Shown piece by piece: positions 53,013-64,000 of a stretch of 64,000 nucleotides of DNA. The position numbers and the translations under genes are program-made. Each line of letters starts with the position of its first letter. Positions within the stretch are counted from its first letter, which is position 1. The notes under the pieces are model-generated. The model was not told the DNA's origin, made no database searches, and saw only the letters and a list, made by a program, of their open reading frames with translations. This stretch comes from Rehmannia glutinosa. Its lineage: Eukaryota; Streptophyta; Magnoliopsida; Lamiales; Orobanchaceae. The stretch covers positions 37,919,335 to 37,983,334 of the forward strand of contig CM071930.1 of the NCBI GenBank assembly GCA_016081115.2, in the 5' to 3' direction.

Positions 53013-53169
53013 CCTGATCACAGGCTGATCAGGTAACCAAAGAGAACCCTGGAAATAATATCAAAATCCAAAATAAATGGTCACAAGCCGACCAAATGGC
53101 TGAATGGTTGGGGCCTCGTTAAAACCTTCCAAGGTAAAACCCACCCTTGTGGGAAAAACCCTTGGAAGG
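53013..53169 (-). other. LINE H 3' UTR hairpins
   Basis: On the minus strand: CCTTCCAAGG/CCTTGGAAGG (53125-53134 with 53160-53169), TGGTC-GGCTTGT-GACCA (53078-53094) and CCTGATC-AGCCTGT-GATCAGG (53013-53033). All stems are perfect. Confidence 0.82.
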
Positions 53170-53236
53170 AAAAAGAGTATCCCCCAGGAAACAATAGGCG
53201 CCTAAAAATGGGAAAGAATCCTAAAGCAGTAGCGCA

Positions 53237-53965
53237 CTAAGTAGTAAACCTATAGTTGGATTGGCCAACATAGTCGTCAGTGAGGTAGTGAAATAGCTCC
53301 GTGGGCGGGACGCCCCACCATGTGCTGCTGTCCGTCTTCTTGCTCAGAATATCCGCAACCCGATTGCCTTCCCGAAAAATATGTGATACTACGAGATCCA
53401 TTTGGCTTAGGAGGTGTAGGGTGTGGCGCCAGTAGCTCAGATGGCGCCACGGGACCTCCGTCGACCTTTTCTCCAGCAAATTCACCACATACATTGAATC
53501 CGACTCCAGCCAAAGTTGTGTCAAATCCTTAGCAAATGCATACTGGATCGCCCACATTGCTGCCATCAATTCAGCTTCAAACGCATACCCTGATCCACAG
53601 TGGTGAACAAAGCACCCTCGAAAGAAGCCTCTACAGTTCTGGAAAACACCGGATGTGGTTAGCCTTCCCGGCGCCCCTGAGGTGCTGCCATCTGTATTCA
53701 CATTGATCCAACCCGGAAGGGGCTTTTGCCAAAGAACCTCGACGATCCTTGGAGCTTGTCTAATCCTACCATGAACTCGTAGTCCGTGCAAAATAAATAA
53801 GTCCTGTTGATCATTGTTCATGCAACCCGGTCCAATGATGATGATTCTACAATGAGAACTTGTAGATGAATGATCGCCGCCTCCAGGGTATTGATTTTGT
53901 TGTGAGAAATCAATTCGTTTCGGATATGCCATATGAGCCAGATGCAAGAAAGTATCGCCACCCAC
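53237..53965 (-). pseudogene. LINE H ORF2: RNase H
   Basis: Frame of 242 codons with the complete domain: VNTDGSTSGAPG, GYAFEAELMAAMWAI, LWLESDSMYVVNLL and SHIFREGNRVADILSKK, so all acidic residues are present. It ends DDYVGQSNYRFTT near 53237. It is one frameshift away from the zf-RVT frame at about 53820-53960. This is the most complete RNase H in the window. Confidence 0.85.
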
Positions 53966-54951
53966 CAGAGGAAAGCAATTTGGTCACTAAAATGAAAAGT
54001 CATTAGCCACACCAATAACTCATTAAGGCTATATGTGTGAAAAGGGTGAACTTGAAAAGTGTGGAAGATCCATCTCCATATATGTCCTGCAAAAGCACAA
54101 GAGACAAATAAATGATCAATCGATTCCTCCGATTCCCTACAAAGAACACAAACCGAAGGGCCAGTAAAACTCCCCCTAGCTCGTAAAGAATCCTGGACAG
54201 CCAGTTGGTTTTGTATGGCCCTCCATGCAACCACCAATCTCCATTCCGGGATATGTTGTGACCAAATCCAAGAGCCCCATTTGACTGTCGGGCACTGGGG
54301 GCGAAGATGATTGTAAGCCGCCTTCGAGGTAACCGAGCCATCCTCCGAGTTCAACCAAACACGTGTATCTCGGGTGTCTGGCACAATCGGGACACGCACA
54401 ATTTCACGGACCATATCCAAATAGACCTCTACAAAAGCGAAGGTGAAGTGCCAGGTTCCATCATAAAAATAGTCGGAAATGCGCTGATAAATTAAGTATC
54501 TATAGTCCTCTGGAATACCAATTCTGTCTGCTATAGAGTATCCCAACCAATTGTCAATCCAGAATAATACCTTGGAATTAGCCCCTGGGATCCAGCGAGC
54601 ATTATCCAAGAAATCGGAAATGCAGGGTTTAATCCCAGCCCAGATGGAAGAAGGAATAAAGGACCGCCGAATTTCCATATTCCTTGTAAAGTATCGTTGT
54701 CGGAGGGGTCTGTAAACCACCGAGTCTGAGTTCGAAACCTTCCAACCCAATTTCATCAAGAAGGCCTTGTTGGCAACCACAATAGATCGCACGCCCAGTC
54801 CCCCTTCTGCCCTGGGCGTGCAACATCTGTCCCAATTGACCACCACCTTTCCCTTAGAATTCACATCCCCCGTCCAAATGAAGTTGCGCATGGCCTTTTC
54901 CATTTGTTTTAGCAGCGTAGCCGGCCATTTATAAACCATCATGGTGTGCAC
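53818..54951 (-). pseudogene. LINE H ORF2: RT thumb, connection and zf-RVT
   Basis: 377 open codons: MEKAMRNFIWTGDVNSKGKV, GLGVRSIVVANKAFLMKLGWKV, FWIDNWLGYSIADRIGIPED, the SDYFYDGTWHFTFAF segment, and zf-RVT with WRLVVAWRAIQNQLAV and CVLCRESEESIDHLFVSC. It joins the 771-codon RT frame by a single frameshift at about 54945, where SSFVHTMM would be expected. Confidence 0.87.
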
Positions 54952-57254
54952 AAAGAGCTAGTGATCACCGAGTTAACCAGGCAAACTCTACCAGCAAGAG
55001 AAAGAGATGAACCTTTCCATCGTTTGAATTTGAGGATTATCTTATCAAAGACAGGTTGTAAATCCGCAACCTTTGGAGCGCCCAAATACACAGTGGGGAA
55101 CGCCCCTGGATGGATCCCCAAAATGTGTTGCACTCTTCCACGGACATATGACGAAACCTGCGAACCAAAGTAAACCTTCGATTTCTGTGGGTTAAACACT
55201 TGGCCCGAGATATCTGCATAATGATTAAGAATCTGAAGCAAGACCCGGGCATTAGTAGAAGACGCCCCACACATGATGACAATATCGTCTGCATATAAGA
55301 TGGACGAAGGAAAAACTATCCCCCTTGGCACCATGAAGGAAGATAACCGAGACTGTTCCATCGCCATTGCAATAAGCCGCCCCAGGATTTCCTCCGCAAT
55401 GCAAAACAATAGTGGTGATAAAGGATCCCCTTGTCTGACTCCTCTGAAACAGGGAAAATAACCCACCGGAGTCCCATTTAACATGGATGACCGAAGAATC
55501 ACCTCCACCCAATGCACAAAGATCTCTGAGAAACCGAAATGGCGCAAGACGTGTAGCAAGAAATCCCACCTCAATGTGTCAAAGGCCTTGCGGATATCTA
55601 TTTTCAGGATCATATTCGAATCCGTGCGACCCTGTAAGACATTGAACCCTTCAGATACCATGGCAATACAACCATGAATTTGTCTTCCAGGGATAAAACC
55701 AAACTGCGCCGGAGATAGATAATCCGCAATAATCAAACCCAAGCGTGTAGCCAATATCTTCGTGATGATCTTGAAAATGAAATTGCTCATAACAATCGGA
55801 CGGAAGTTTTCAATGACATTCGCATCCTTAGTCTTTGGGATGAGCGACATGAAACTTGCATTCAATCCCAGAGCTAGTGACGAATTATTGAAGAAAAAGT
55901 GAACGGCAGCAGTTACATCGGCGGAGATTACATCCCAAAAATGACGATAAAAAATCCCATTGAACCCATCTGGCCCCAGAGAACTATCAGAATCCATATC
56001 GAAAATCACTTCCTTAACTTCTAAATACGACGGAATGACAGTGAGGGTGGCATTCGCCTGCGCTCCAACCATTGGAGTAATAACCTGGTCGACTAACGAG
56101 AAATCCAAGACGAAACTCCCGGTATCCGCGAAGAGATCCTTGTAAAAGGAAACGATGTGGTCCCCAAGGATAGCAGCATTATCAGTGTAACTGCCATCTA
56201 CCATAAGCCCCTGAAGACATGCATGCCCCTTACGAATCTGGCTATGTCGGTGAAAAAATGTTGTATTACGATCCCCATCCTTAAGCCAGGCAGTACGGGC
56301 CTTTTGCTTAAGGAATTCGGATTGTAGCTGCAGCGTCTGCGGGAGCTTCAATCGGGCATCCAGCTTGCTATCTCGGAGAGAGGCGGTATAACCCAATGCC
56401 TCAATGTCTGCCTGAATCTGACGAAGATGCTCCAACTGACTATCCACCTTACGGTTAACATCCCCAAACACATCCCTGTTCCAATCTTTAATAACTTGTC
56501 TCAACCGCTTGAGCTTCTTCATGACACGCAATAAAGGATTGGGCGCGTCACATGGAGAGACCCAAGATGTTGTAACCAAATCCCGGAATGAATCGTGATG
56601 AACCCACATACGCTGAAAACAAAACGGAACTGGACCCCTGCTAATGGCCGAAGTGCATGAAACCAAAATAGGGTGGTGATCCGAACTAATGTGAGGAAGA
56701 ACTAAACCCTTTACATCCTGCCAAAGCGCCAAAAATGGACAAGTTGCGAGGGCTCTGTCCAACTTCGCCTGAAGTAAAGATAGAGGCCTACGGGGTGAGC
56801 ACCAAGTAAATGAATTCCCCATAGTGCAAACCGCAAACAATCCAGCGTCCTCCATGAAATCCCTGAAATCCTGACACGAGGCTTGGGAAAGAGTATCATT
56901 GCGCGAGCGCTCATGATGTCCCAAAACCGCATTAAAATCCCCAACAAGTAACAGATCAGTAAGACCCAAATTCCTCAAATCCAGCCAGAGCTCACGTCGT
57001 GAAATGTAATCACACAAACCGTGAGTGAAGCCAACATGAAAAATCAAAGCACCAAATTGAATTTGGAAAACGATACATTGAGTAGAAGGCAAAACCTGGT
57101 TAAGGATTGAGATTGTGGTGTCGTGAAGAACCCAAATGTCTGGCCGTCCATTGCCTCGAAAACTTTGCCCCGCCAGAATCAAACCCAGGCTATGCCAATA
57201 TGAATCAGAAATAGTCGAAAAGTCCACTTTAGGTTCACAAATAGCCAAAATCAA
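54939..57254 (-). pseudogene. LINE H ORF2: endonuclease and RT, 771 codons open
   Basis: The longest open frame in the window. The first about 40 residues of the endonuclease are lost at the LTR-like insertion; the frame starts at LAICEPKVDFSTIS (catalytic Glu kept) and includes GDFNAVLGHHERSRND and SDHHPILVSCTS. RT follows: SSLGPDGFNGIFYRHFWD, FGFIPGRQIHGCIAMVSEGF, KIDIRKAFDTLRWDFLLHVL, GVRQGDPLSPLLFCI and LYADDIVIMCG. It ends SLVNSVITSS before the frameshift. Confidence 0.88.
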
Positions 57255-57276
57255 AGGCTTATGCTTTTGACATAAA

Positions 57277-57805
57277 TGTTAGTCCAAGTGGCTACGATAA
57301 TCTAGAGGGGGGGTGAATAGATTATCTCGGTTTTTTAGATTTTGCCCTCTTTTTCGAATAAATAAGCAAAGATGAAAGTTAAATGCGGAAAATAAACAAC
57401 ACACGTTGATTTAAAGAGCTTCACCCCACCTAGGGACTACGTGCTCTACCACCCCAGTATATCCGGGATGGGTTTTGAAAAAGAAAAAGAAATTTTATTA
57501 ATTACCAAAATTAATACAACACCTTGAGGATTACCACAACCCTCTTACAACACCTTCAAGGAGATTACCACAATCTTCCTTCACCACCTTTGAAGAGTAC
57601 CACACTCTCCAAACACCTATCACCTAGATCACCCAAGTGTATTCTTACTACAAGAATACTCACAAGAATGTCTTGTGTTGAATGATGACCAAAATCAAGA
57701 TTACAACTCAATAATGAATGATACAATATGAGTACAAGTGTAATCAAGAATTGAAAGTCTAGACCTCAAATGTGTGCAAGTGAAAGTGATTAGGCTAATA
57801 CAACA
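57277..57805. mobile_element. LTR-like block, probably a solo LTR, in LINE H
   Basis: 529 bp beginning TGTTAGTCCAAG and ending TAATACAACA, with TG...CA ends. It contains ATCTAGAGGGGGGGTGAATAG (57300-57320), close to the motif in the copia LTR at 36390-36411. It replaces about 220 bp of LINE H (endonuclease start and ORF1 end), and no 5-bp duplication is seen, so insertion came with a deletion or the flanks later recombined. Confidence 0.5.
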
Positions 57806-58127
57806 AGATATATGTCATGAGCTGGGGGGACGGCCCCGATGTAACCTGCCGGAGAATTCTATCTTTTGCCGAGTCCAAAGAGCTATCCCGAAAAGCACGG
57901 CTCAGCGCATAAATAGGCTTCCCCAAAGGATACTAAATTGTAATGAGCATAATGGTAGAAATCGGCTCCTTATTAGAAGTACTGGCTTTGGGAGACGGCT
58001 CCCTAGCTCGGTAATCTGCTTGATAATCTGCTGGTTGCTGGTCCTGGGAATCGACTGAACCAAGAACCTCAAAGGTATTACCAAGCTGGACGCCTGAAGG
58101 GCAAGTGACTATTGTGCGAGATGGAGA

Positions 58128-59848
58128 TCATGTGCGCATAGTCGAACCCGTAGTTCCCATTGAGTCATCTATAGCCTTGCCCTTGTCTTGCTGAACAGGA
58201 CGGTAGACCTTACGAACCCTGGATCGGCCGCACTGTAGAGAATTCTGACAAGTACCCGGCGCCCGCGAACGTCCCTGGGCTGGTGAAGCGTGCCTTTCCG
58301 TCGCTGGATTCCCTGCATTGTTAAAGCGACATGATGATGTGGAATGCCCCATAACACTACACCTCGAGCAAAATGCAGGTAGTTTTTCATAAGTGACGGA
58401 AACAAAAGAGCACTTGCTAGTGCGCTCAACCATAATGTGTTCCTCCAAAGGCTTGGAGAGGTCAATATCCACCAGAACCCGAACAAAATGACCCAAAGAA
58501 CCATCCAAGGAATGCTGATCAATCTGAATTGGATTTCCAAGAGCACTGGCAATTCCCATGATGTTATTAGGGTCCCAATATTCCAGACTGAGTTCAAAAA
58601 TGCGTACCCAAACGCTGGCCACTGAAGATTGGACCTTGTAAGGGTTGAAGTCAGGCACCCGTGGAGACAGTCGGATAGTACCAGGGTTAAGCGTCCAATT
58701 AGTGCGTTGTTGAGCCCGAGCACGATCCTGCGCACTAAACAATTTGACACAAAAGAATCCCTTTCCCAAGGGAATTAATTTCCATTCATTTTTAATACCC
58801 CATAATTCAGATAGGCGTTTATGCAAAGGCATAGTCGCCCATGGTTTGTTGCCTTTTCCTAAAATAACCCTTCCAATCAACGAGTAGGAAATTTCAGCGA
58901 GATGTTGCTGATAAATATTGTCATCAATGGTAACAGAGTAGTAATCACCTTTGCGAACCGATTTTGGGATAGAATGAGTTTTACCAGAAACCACTGTGGA
59001 AAATAAAGTAAGTTTACCTAAAACCTGAGGTGTGGAATCCAGATGATTGGTACCTGCAGCCGAGGCCTTTGAGAAAATTGAATTCATAGGATGGGGATTT
59101 CCAGAAACCACTTTGGCATAAGAATTAACTTGATGACCAATATTATAAGCCGAATGTTGGGGGTTCAACGCACTGGGGTGGCCCATGGTGGCAGAGCATC
59201 CAGCAAGTTGAGGAGGGTTCATGGATGGACATGCAGGAAGAATGCCCTGCGGAGGGCGGACTGGGGCCCAGGGGTCATCACTCCCCTGGGGAGGGGCTGC
59301 CTGGGATGGAGGGTGAGTTACCGCTGGCCCCCATGGCTGGCAGCGGCCATGGGGGTAAAGGAGGCGAGGGACGCCATGTCATGATGAGGGGGCGCATCCC
59401 CCTGCTCACCTGCCACTTTGTCCGCTTGGAGCGCTGCAGCAGCGCCTTGGGGCGAGAGGACCTACTGCATGGGGAAAGCTGGTGGTACGGGGTTGTTGCA
59501 GTTGTGCGGGACCGCTGGTGGTACAAGGATGTTACTGTTGCGCGCGCTGGTACTAGGTTGTTGTTGCTACGCGCTGATGGGCGACAACTGGTAAGATGTC
59601 GATGGCGTTTGTTGTAGGTAGACGTGTGGGGGGACCACACCCGATGCTGAGGGTGATGATGGATGCTGCTGGACGTGGGTAGCCTTGCGCGATAGGAATT
59701 TCCATGGCACCCCATAGAAGGAGACGCAACCCGATGGTGGTGGGTTACCGTTAATGGGTTTGGCAATTTGCGTTGGAGAAGAATGTGCATTGTATGGTTC
59801 AAAGTTCGAAGTTAGACCGGAGAAAGCCAAAGACTCCGGCGAGGCCAT
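58128..59848 (-). pseudogene. LINE H ORF1 (DUF4283 + CCHC knuckle)
   Basis: 58128-59222 is open for 364 codons: NSYAKVVSGNPHPM, KSVRKGDYYSVTIDDNIY, HKRLSELWGIKNEWKLIPLG, VWVRIFELSLEYWDPNNIM, DGSLGHFVRVLVDIDLSKPL, then the knuckle CSRCSVMGHSTSSC and a basic, Ser-rich tail. The N-terminus (59567-59848; MASPESLAFSGLTSNFEP) is in another frame. The final part of the tail (57815-58127) is frameshifted and then lost. Confidence 0.85.
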
Positions 59849-59942
59849 GACGGGCGCCGGCGCCGGAGGAGAAGGGTTGACCGTCCAAACGTGTGCAAAA
59901 GAGAGGAGAGAGCAGAAAAACTCTTTAGAAAACTACTCATGA

Positions 59943-61397
59943 TAATAGGTCTGAAATTCTCAATAGCTATAGCATCTTTGGTCCTAAGGATTAAGACCAT
60001 GAAACTCGAATTAAGTCCAGGAGGCAAAATACCCATCACGAAAAAATGATGGACCACTGCTGTAACATCACCCGCAATCAAATCCCAGCAACTTTGATAA
60101 AAGACTACATTTAAACCATTCGGCCCCGGGGAACAATCAGAATCCAGATCAAAGATAGCATTACAGATTTCCAAACCAGTTGGAGAAAAAAATTAAAACA
60201 TTTTGTCCAACCAAAATCACCAGAGAAACAAGACGATCAATCAGAGAAAAATCCACATTACTAATAGGAGGAGCCGCAAAAAGGTCTTTTTAAAAATTAA
60301 TAATATGACCATCAATAATGGCCGCTGAATCATGAGAGATGTGACCATCAATAATCAAACTATGGATACCAGATCGATGAGTACGCATCCTGCAATGACG
60401 ATGGAAGAAAGAAGTATTTCTATCCCCATCCTTAAGCCAAGAAGCCCGAGATTTCTGCCGAAGAATATCAGCCTGCGTCGCCAATGTCTGGAGAAGGGAC
60501 TGTTGGGCATCCAACATTTCACATCACCAAAAATATCCTTGTTCCAAACTTTAATAGCCAGATGAAGACGTTTGAGTTTAATCATCATACGTGAAATGGG
60601 GCTGATAGCAAGACAAGGAGTTTCCCAAGAAGACCGAACCAAATCCAAGAAACCCGACTGTTTCACCCACATGTTCTAGAAACGAAAAGGAGTAGGACCA
60701 CTGTGCAACTGAGTGAAACAAGAAACCAAAATTGGATGATGATCCAAGTAATACGAGGAAGAACCAAAGCTTCCACTCGTTGCCAAAGGGAAGAAAAACC
60801 AATAGTGGCCAAAGCTCGGTCCCATCTCGCCCGAACCAGATGCGACGGAGAACGAGTCAAACACCAAGTAATTAATTTTCCCAAGATATGAATTGAATAA
60901 ATCCCTATTATCAATAAAATTTCGAAATCCTGACAAGCAGCCTGAGAAGCGATACTACGGCCAAGACGCTCATGATTACCCAACAACATTAAAATCACCT
61001 AACACCATAAAATTAGTCAGGCTAAGATCAACCAAATCATGCCATAGCTGACGGCGAGCCAAATAATCACAATGTGCATGCACAAAACCCACATGAAAAA
61101 TAATATTGGAAACTTCCACCTGAAGAACAATACCCTAATCTGACAAATAAACATGCTGCAAAATATTAACATCAGAACGTCGAAAACCCAAATATCAAAT
61201 TTACCAGAAGCACGAGAGTTTTAAGTGACCAACTGTAACTCCAGAGTAGACCAGTAAGAATCCGAAATAACACCCATATCAATTTTGGGTTCCACAATAG
61301 CCACAAGGGATGGATCATAATGCTGACACAATTCCCTGAGAACATTATGAGAGGCATGTTCCCTATCACTCAAATATTCTAGAAGAGGCAATTCATT
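59943..61397 (-). pseudogene. LINE G ORF2: endonuclease and RT start
   Basis: ORF2 starts near 61397 (MNCLF, then a stop). The EPK strand is readable (NPKL at 61172-61369, with Glu replaced by Asn in this frame). 60676-60998: GNHERLGRSIASQAACQDFE and the LYLDHHPILVSC-type motif (Ser of SDH changed). 60355-60672: IKVWNKDIFGDVKCW linker. 60290-60517: KSRASWLKDGDRNTSFFHRH. 59943-60174: DSDCSPGPNGLNVVFYQSCWD and NFRPIIMSSF. All parts are frameshifted relative to one another. Confidence 0.76.
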
Positions 61398-62540
61398 GAG
61401 ACGAATTTAGGGGAATAATCCTTTGTGGAGACACGGATGTGTTATCCTCAAATGCATCATTAATATCAACCCCTGTTAATGCCGAAGTCCTATCTTTATT
61501 CTCCGCATAGTTCCCTCATTTCTCAATAACAACGATATTCAGGGCCTAAGGGCCAACAGAGTCCTTAGTAATATTCCAGTTGTGAAGAGGAGGTAACAGA
61601 CCACGTGCAACATCAACCATATGTCTGTGTTTGGTAGAGTCAAGAGACTTATCACGAATGGCATGGTAGAGATGTCGAATTGGCTTATCTAGATGATATT
61701 GAATAGTAAACGGTTGCTTCCGAATATCGAAAAAGTGGGCAGATCATAATTATCCGAAGTCGTGGAAGTATTAACCAGAGGGGATGTGGGTAAAGGTTCA
61801 GACTCAGCATCATCAGCAAGAGCAGCAATTGAGTTACCCAAAGAAAGCCCAGAAGAATGAGGAACAATCATATGAGAAGAGTCAACATGATGTGCCACCA
61901 CCTCAGAAGTTGAATAGGAATATCCATGCTAGATGTAGCGATCGCTTTACCTCTATGGACAGATTTAGAAATATTCACTGGACGATACTTTTTACGGACC
62001 CAAGAACGTCCCCTAGGAATAGAAGGAGGACGTTTAGGATCAGCTTGGGCCTGAGTCTGAACCGAATTCATACTTCGACGACAAGATGCCCCCGAGTGGC
62101 CTATGATATTACACTACGAACAGAAATCCGGAAGTTTTTCATAGCTCAAAGAGACAAATGAGTAATGACCAACTCATTCTATCATAACATAATCTTGTAG
62201 GGGCTTAGCTAGATCAACCTCCACAAGAACTCTAACAAAATGCCCCAGAGAGCCATTAAGGGACTTAGTATCAATTTGAATTGATTACCCATAGCGGCTA
62301 TGCCCATAATAACACTAGGTTCCCAGTACTCAAAACTGAGCTCAAATATCCGCACCCATACACTATCAATCGAAGTGTTAACCTTATATGGGTTAAAACC
62401 CAGGACCCATGGAGACAAACGGATAGACCCCGGATTAAGAACCCATGAGGAACGAGAAGCAGCCCGCATGCGATCCATATCTGAAGAAAATTTAATACAA
62501 AAATACCCCTTTCCCAATGGTAATAATTTCGAATTCCCTT
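61398..62540 (-). pseudogene. LINE G ORF1 (DUF4283 + CCHC knuckle)
   Basis: 62209-62540 carries the middle of DUF4283 (LLPLGKGYFCIKFSSDMDR; IRLSPWVLGFNPYKVNTSID; VWVRIFELSFEYWEPSVIMG). The knuckle near 62075-62120 reads CSxCNIIGHSGASC, with a stop at the third position. The tail is at 61685-62071 (KRPPSIPRGRSWVRKKYRPV). The N-terminal half is beyond LINE I. Confidence 0.76.
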
Positions 62541-64000
62541 TTTTTTGAATGAATCTAAGATATAAAAAATGAAAAAGAGTGATCCTGATCACAAGTCAAT
62601 CAGGTAGCCAAAGAAAGAAGATGAAAATCAAGTCCAAATGAAAGTCGAAATGGTCACAAGCCGACCAAATAGCTGAATGGTTGGGGCCTCGTTAAAACCT
62701 CCCAAGGTAAAACCCACCCTTGTGGGAAAAACCCTTGACAGAAAAAAGAGTACCCCCATAAATGAAGCGTCCAAAAATAAAGCAATAATGACCAGGACGC
62801 ATTATCTGACAAATCTTTAAGTAGATTGAGCAACATAATCTTCCATGAGTAAAGGCACAATATCCGCAGGAGGAACGCCCCACCAAGTCGCCGATTGCGA
62901 CTTCTTGCTCAGAAGTCTGCCACTCGATTGCCTTCACGATAGATATGCGAAATCACCAGATCCATATGACTCGAGCCAAAGGTGAGTCCAGCCCTTAGCA
63001 AAAGCATAATGAATGGCCCATATTGCCGCCACCAATTCCACCTCAAAAGCATACCCAGCACCACAGCGCACCACAAAGCAACCCCTAAAGAAGCCTCTGC
63101 AATTCCAGAAGACCCTAGAAGCCGTAAGGTTTCCTGCCGCCCCCGATGCGCTACCATCCGTATTTACCTTGATCCAACCCGGAAGGGGTTTTTGCCAATT
63201 TACCTACACAATCTTGGAGCTTGTCGTGGCCGACCAGGAAATCGAAGTCTACTCAGGATGAAAAGGTCTCTTTGATCGTTATCCATGCAACCCTGATCTA
63301 AAGAAGAAGATTCAACAATGAGAACCCGAAGATGGGTAATAGTCACGTCCACTGTCCAGAGTTTATCGTTAAAAGCCAAATCATTCCAGATATGCCAGAT
63401 AAGCCAGATGCAAGACAAAGCTGCCGCACGCCATAGAAAAGCAACCTGCTCGCTGAAACAAAAAGTCATTAAGCGCACCAAGAATTCATTAAAGCTATGA
63501 GCCATAAAGAGGTGAACATCGAATAAACCAAAAATCCACCGCCAAAGGGCCCTTGAAAATACACAAGAGACAAACAAGTGATCAACAGATTCAGCATAAG
63601 CACAATAAAGACCATATACCGAGGGGCCTATAAAACCCCTAGGGCGCAACAAGTCCAAAACTGCCAAACGATTGTGGATAGCTCGCCACACCACAATTGA
63701 ACAACGTTCCAGAATGTGAGGGGACCAAATCCATGAACCCTAATGGACCATAGGATATTGAGGACGAATATGCGAATGCGCCGCTTTCAAGGTAATATTC
63801 CCATCATCAAAGTGCATCCAGACCCGTGTGTCCTTCGAAGAGAGGACGATAGGGAATCGAACAATATCCCAGACAATATCTAAATAAGCCTCAACAAACG
63901 AGAAAGTGAAATGCCAGGACTCATCATAGAAGTACTTAGAAATGTGTTGCCCAAAGAGATATCTGTACTCATGCAGAATACCAATTCTATTGGCAATGCA
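62541..64000 (-). mobile_element. LINE I, L1-type LINE, 3' part (continues past the window)
   Basis: A minus-strand LINE inserted in LINE G ORF1. Poly(A) reads as TTTTTTTT at 62539-62546. The 3' hairpins are CCTGATT-GACTTGT-GATCAGG (62584-62604, one G-U) and TGGTC-GGCTTGT-GACCA (62651-62667); the long stem is degraded. RNase H and zf-RVT follow. Its 5' portion lies outside the window, so the target duplication cannot be checked. Confidence 0.83.
62820..64000 (-). pseudogene. LINE I ORF2: zf-RVT and RNase H
   Basis: 63200-63694: MVWRAIHNRLAVLDLLRPRG, the zf-RVT residues partly changed (LYCAYAESVDHLFVSC), then ALSCIWLIWHIWNDLAF and SLDQGCMDNDQRDLF. RNase H is in 62909-63157 and the next frame (NTDGSASGAAG at about 63140-63165; the LWLESDS segment is shortened; SHIYREGNRVADF). 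A small deletion near 62972 removes the third acidic segment. Connection-domain sequence continues to base 64000. Confidence 0.75.

Larger units (their letters stand above)
52966..59926 (-). mobile_element. LINE H, near full-length L1-type LINE inserted in LINE G; best preserved
   Basis: About 6.4 kb without its own insertion. The exact 16-bp target-site duplication AGAAAACTACTCATGA lies at 52950-52965 and 59927-59942. The poly(A) is TTTTTT at 52966-52971. ORF2 is in three frames with only two frameshifts, and YADD is intact. An LTR-like block (57277-57805) has replaced about 220 bp at the ORF1/ORF2 junction. Related to A, B and F. Confidence 0.9.
59927..62540 (-). mobile_element. LINE G, fragment 3 (RT start, endonuclease, ORF1)
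   Basis: The 5' part of LINE G. It begins in the target duplication of LINE H and ends at the poly(T) of LINE I (62539-62546), which is inserted in ORF1. The remaining 5' end would lie beyond the window. It is a divergent family compared with the other LINEs, with more stops, consistent with it being the oldest LINE in this stack. Confidence 0.82.

Noticed and set aside
54307..54495. 62-codon plus-strand ORF and similar antisense ORFs at 4385-5354 and 54946-55173
   Set aside because: These are complementary to the conserved LINE RT and zf-RVT frames and recur only because the LINEs recur.

Overview
This is plant nuclear DNA, most likely from a eudicot, made almost entirely of nested transposable elements. 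The evidence is: L1-type LINEs whose ORF2 carries a C-terminal RNase H domain (a plant L1 hallmark), an endogenous pararetrovirus primed by initiator tRNA-Met, LTR retrotransposon pieces, a Tourist-like MITE, tRNA-derived SINEs, a DUF295 (KIB1-4 beta-propeller) gene relic and a retrocopied ribosomal protein eS4. I found no intact host gene, CRISPR array or rRNA gene. The species cannot be fixed from the sequence alone.

Layout. 1-2130: LINE J (minus), ORF1 part. 2133-15360: a degenerate endogenous caulimovirid-like element (plus). It holds a tRNA-Met primer site, a small ORF, a movement protein, a capsid region and a zinc knuckle between two blocks of the same intergenic repeat. No protease, reverse transcriptase or RNase H is seen. 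It is split by LINE A (3136-9929, minus) and by a 1.2 kb solo LTR (12040-13243). 15371-16350: an LTR-like insertion with a 10-bp duplication. 16361-20330: LINE K (minus), carrying a 200-bp MITE. 20331-21627: a DUF295 pseudogene (minus) with a poly(A)-like end. 22163-34552: LINE C (plus), split by LINE B (23198-29935, plus) and by an eS4 retrocopy. 34553-37806: a SINE, LINE fragment L, and a Ty1/copia 5' LTR plus gag (minus). 37807-62540: LINE G (minus) in three pieces, opened by LINE E (38105-52106, plus) and LINE H (52966-59926, minus). LINE E itself contains LINE D and LINE F. 62541-64000: LINE I (minus), cut by the window edge.

The nesting gives relative ages: G is older than E, E is older than D and F, G is older than H, C is older than B, and the pararetrovirus is older than LINE A and the solo LTR. 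Every LINE ORF is broken to some degree. LINE H is the least damaged: ORF2 is open for 771 codons, with an intact YADD motif.

The two observations I rate highest are these. First, the 3' ends of the LINEs carry small hairpins whose seven-base loop (GGCTTGT and close variants) is nearly constant while the stem changes on both sides, plus a longer upstream hairpin that also covaries. Second, the pararetrovirus seems to be an approximately 4.9 kb unit coding for movement and capsid functions only, bounded by copies of its intergenic repeat. That is what a split-genome component or a non-autonomous derivative would look like.
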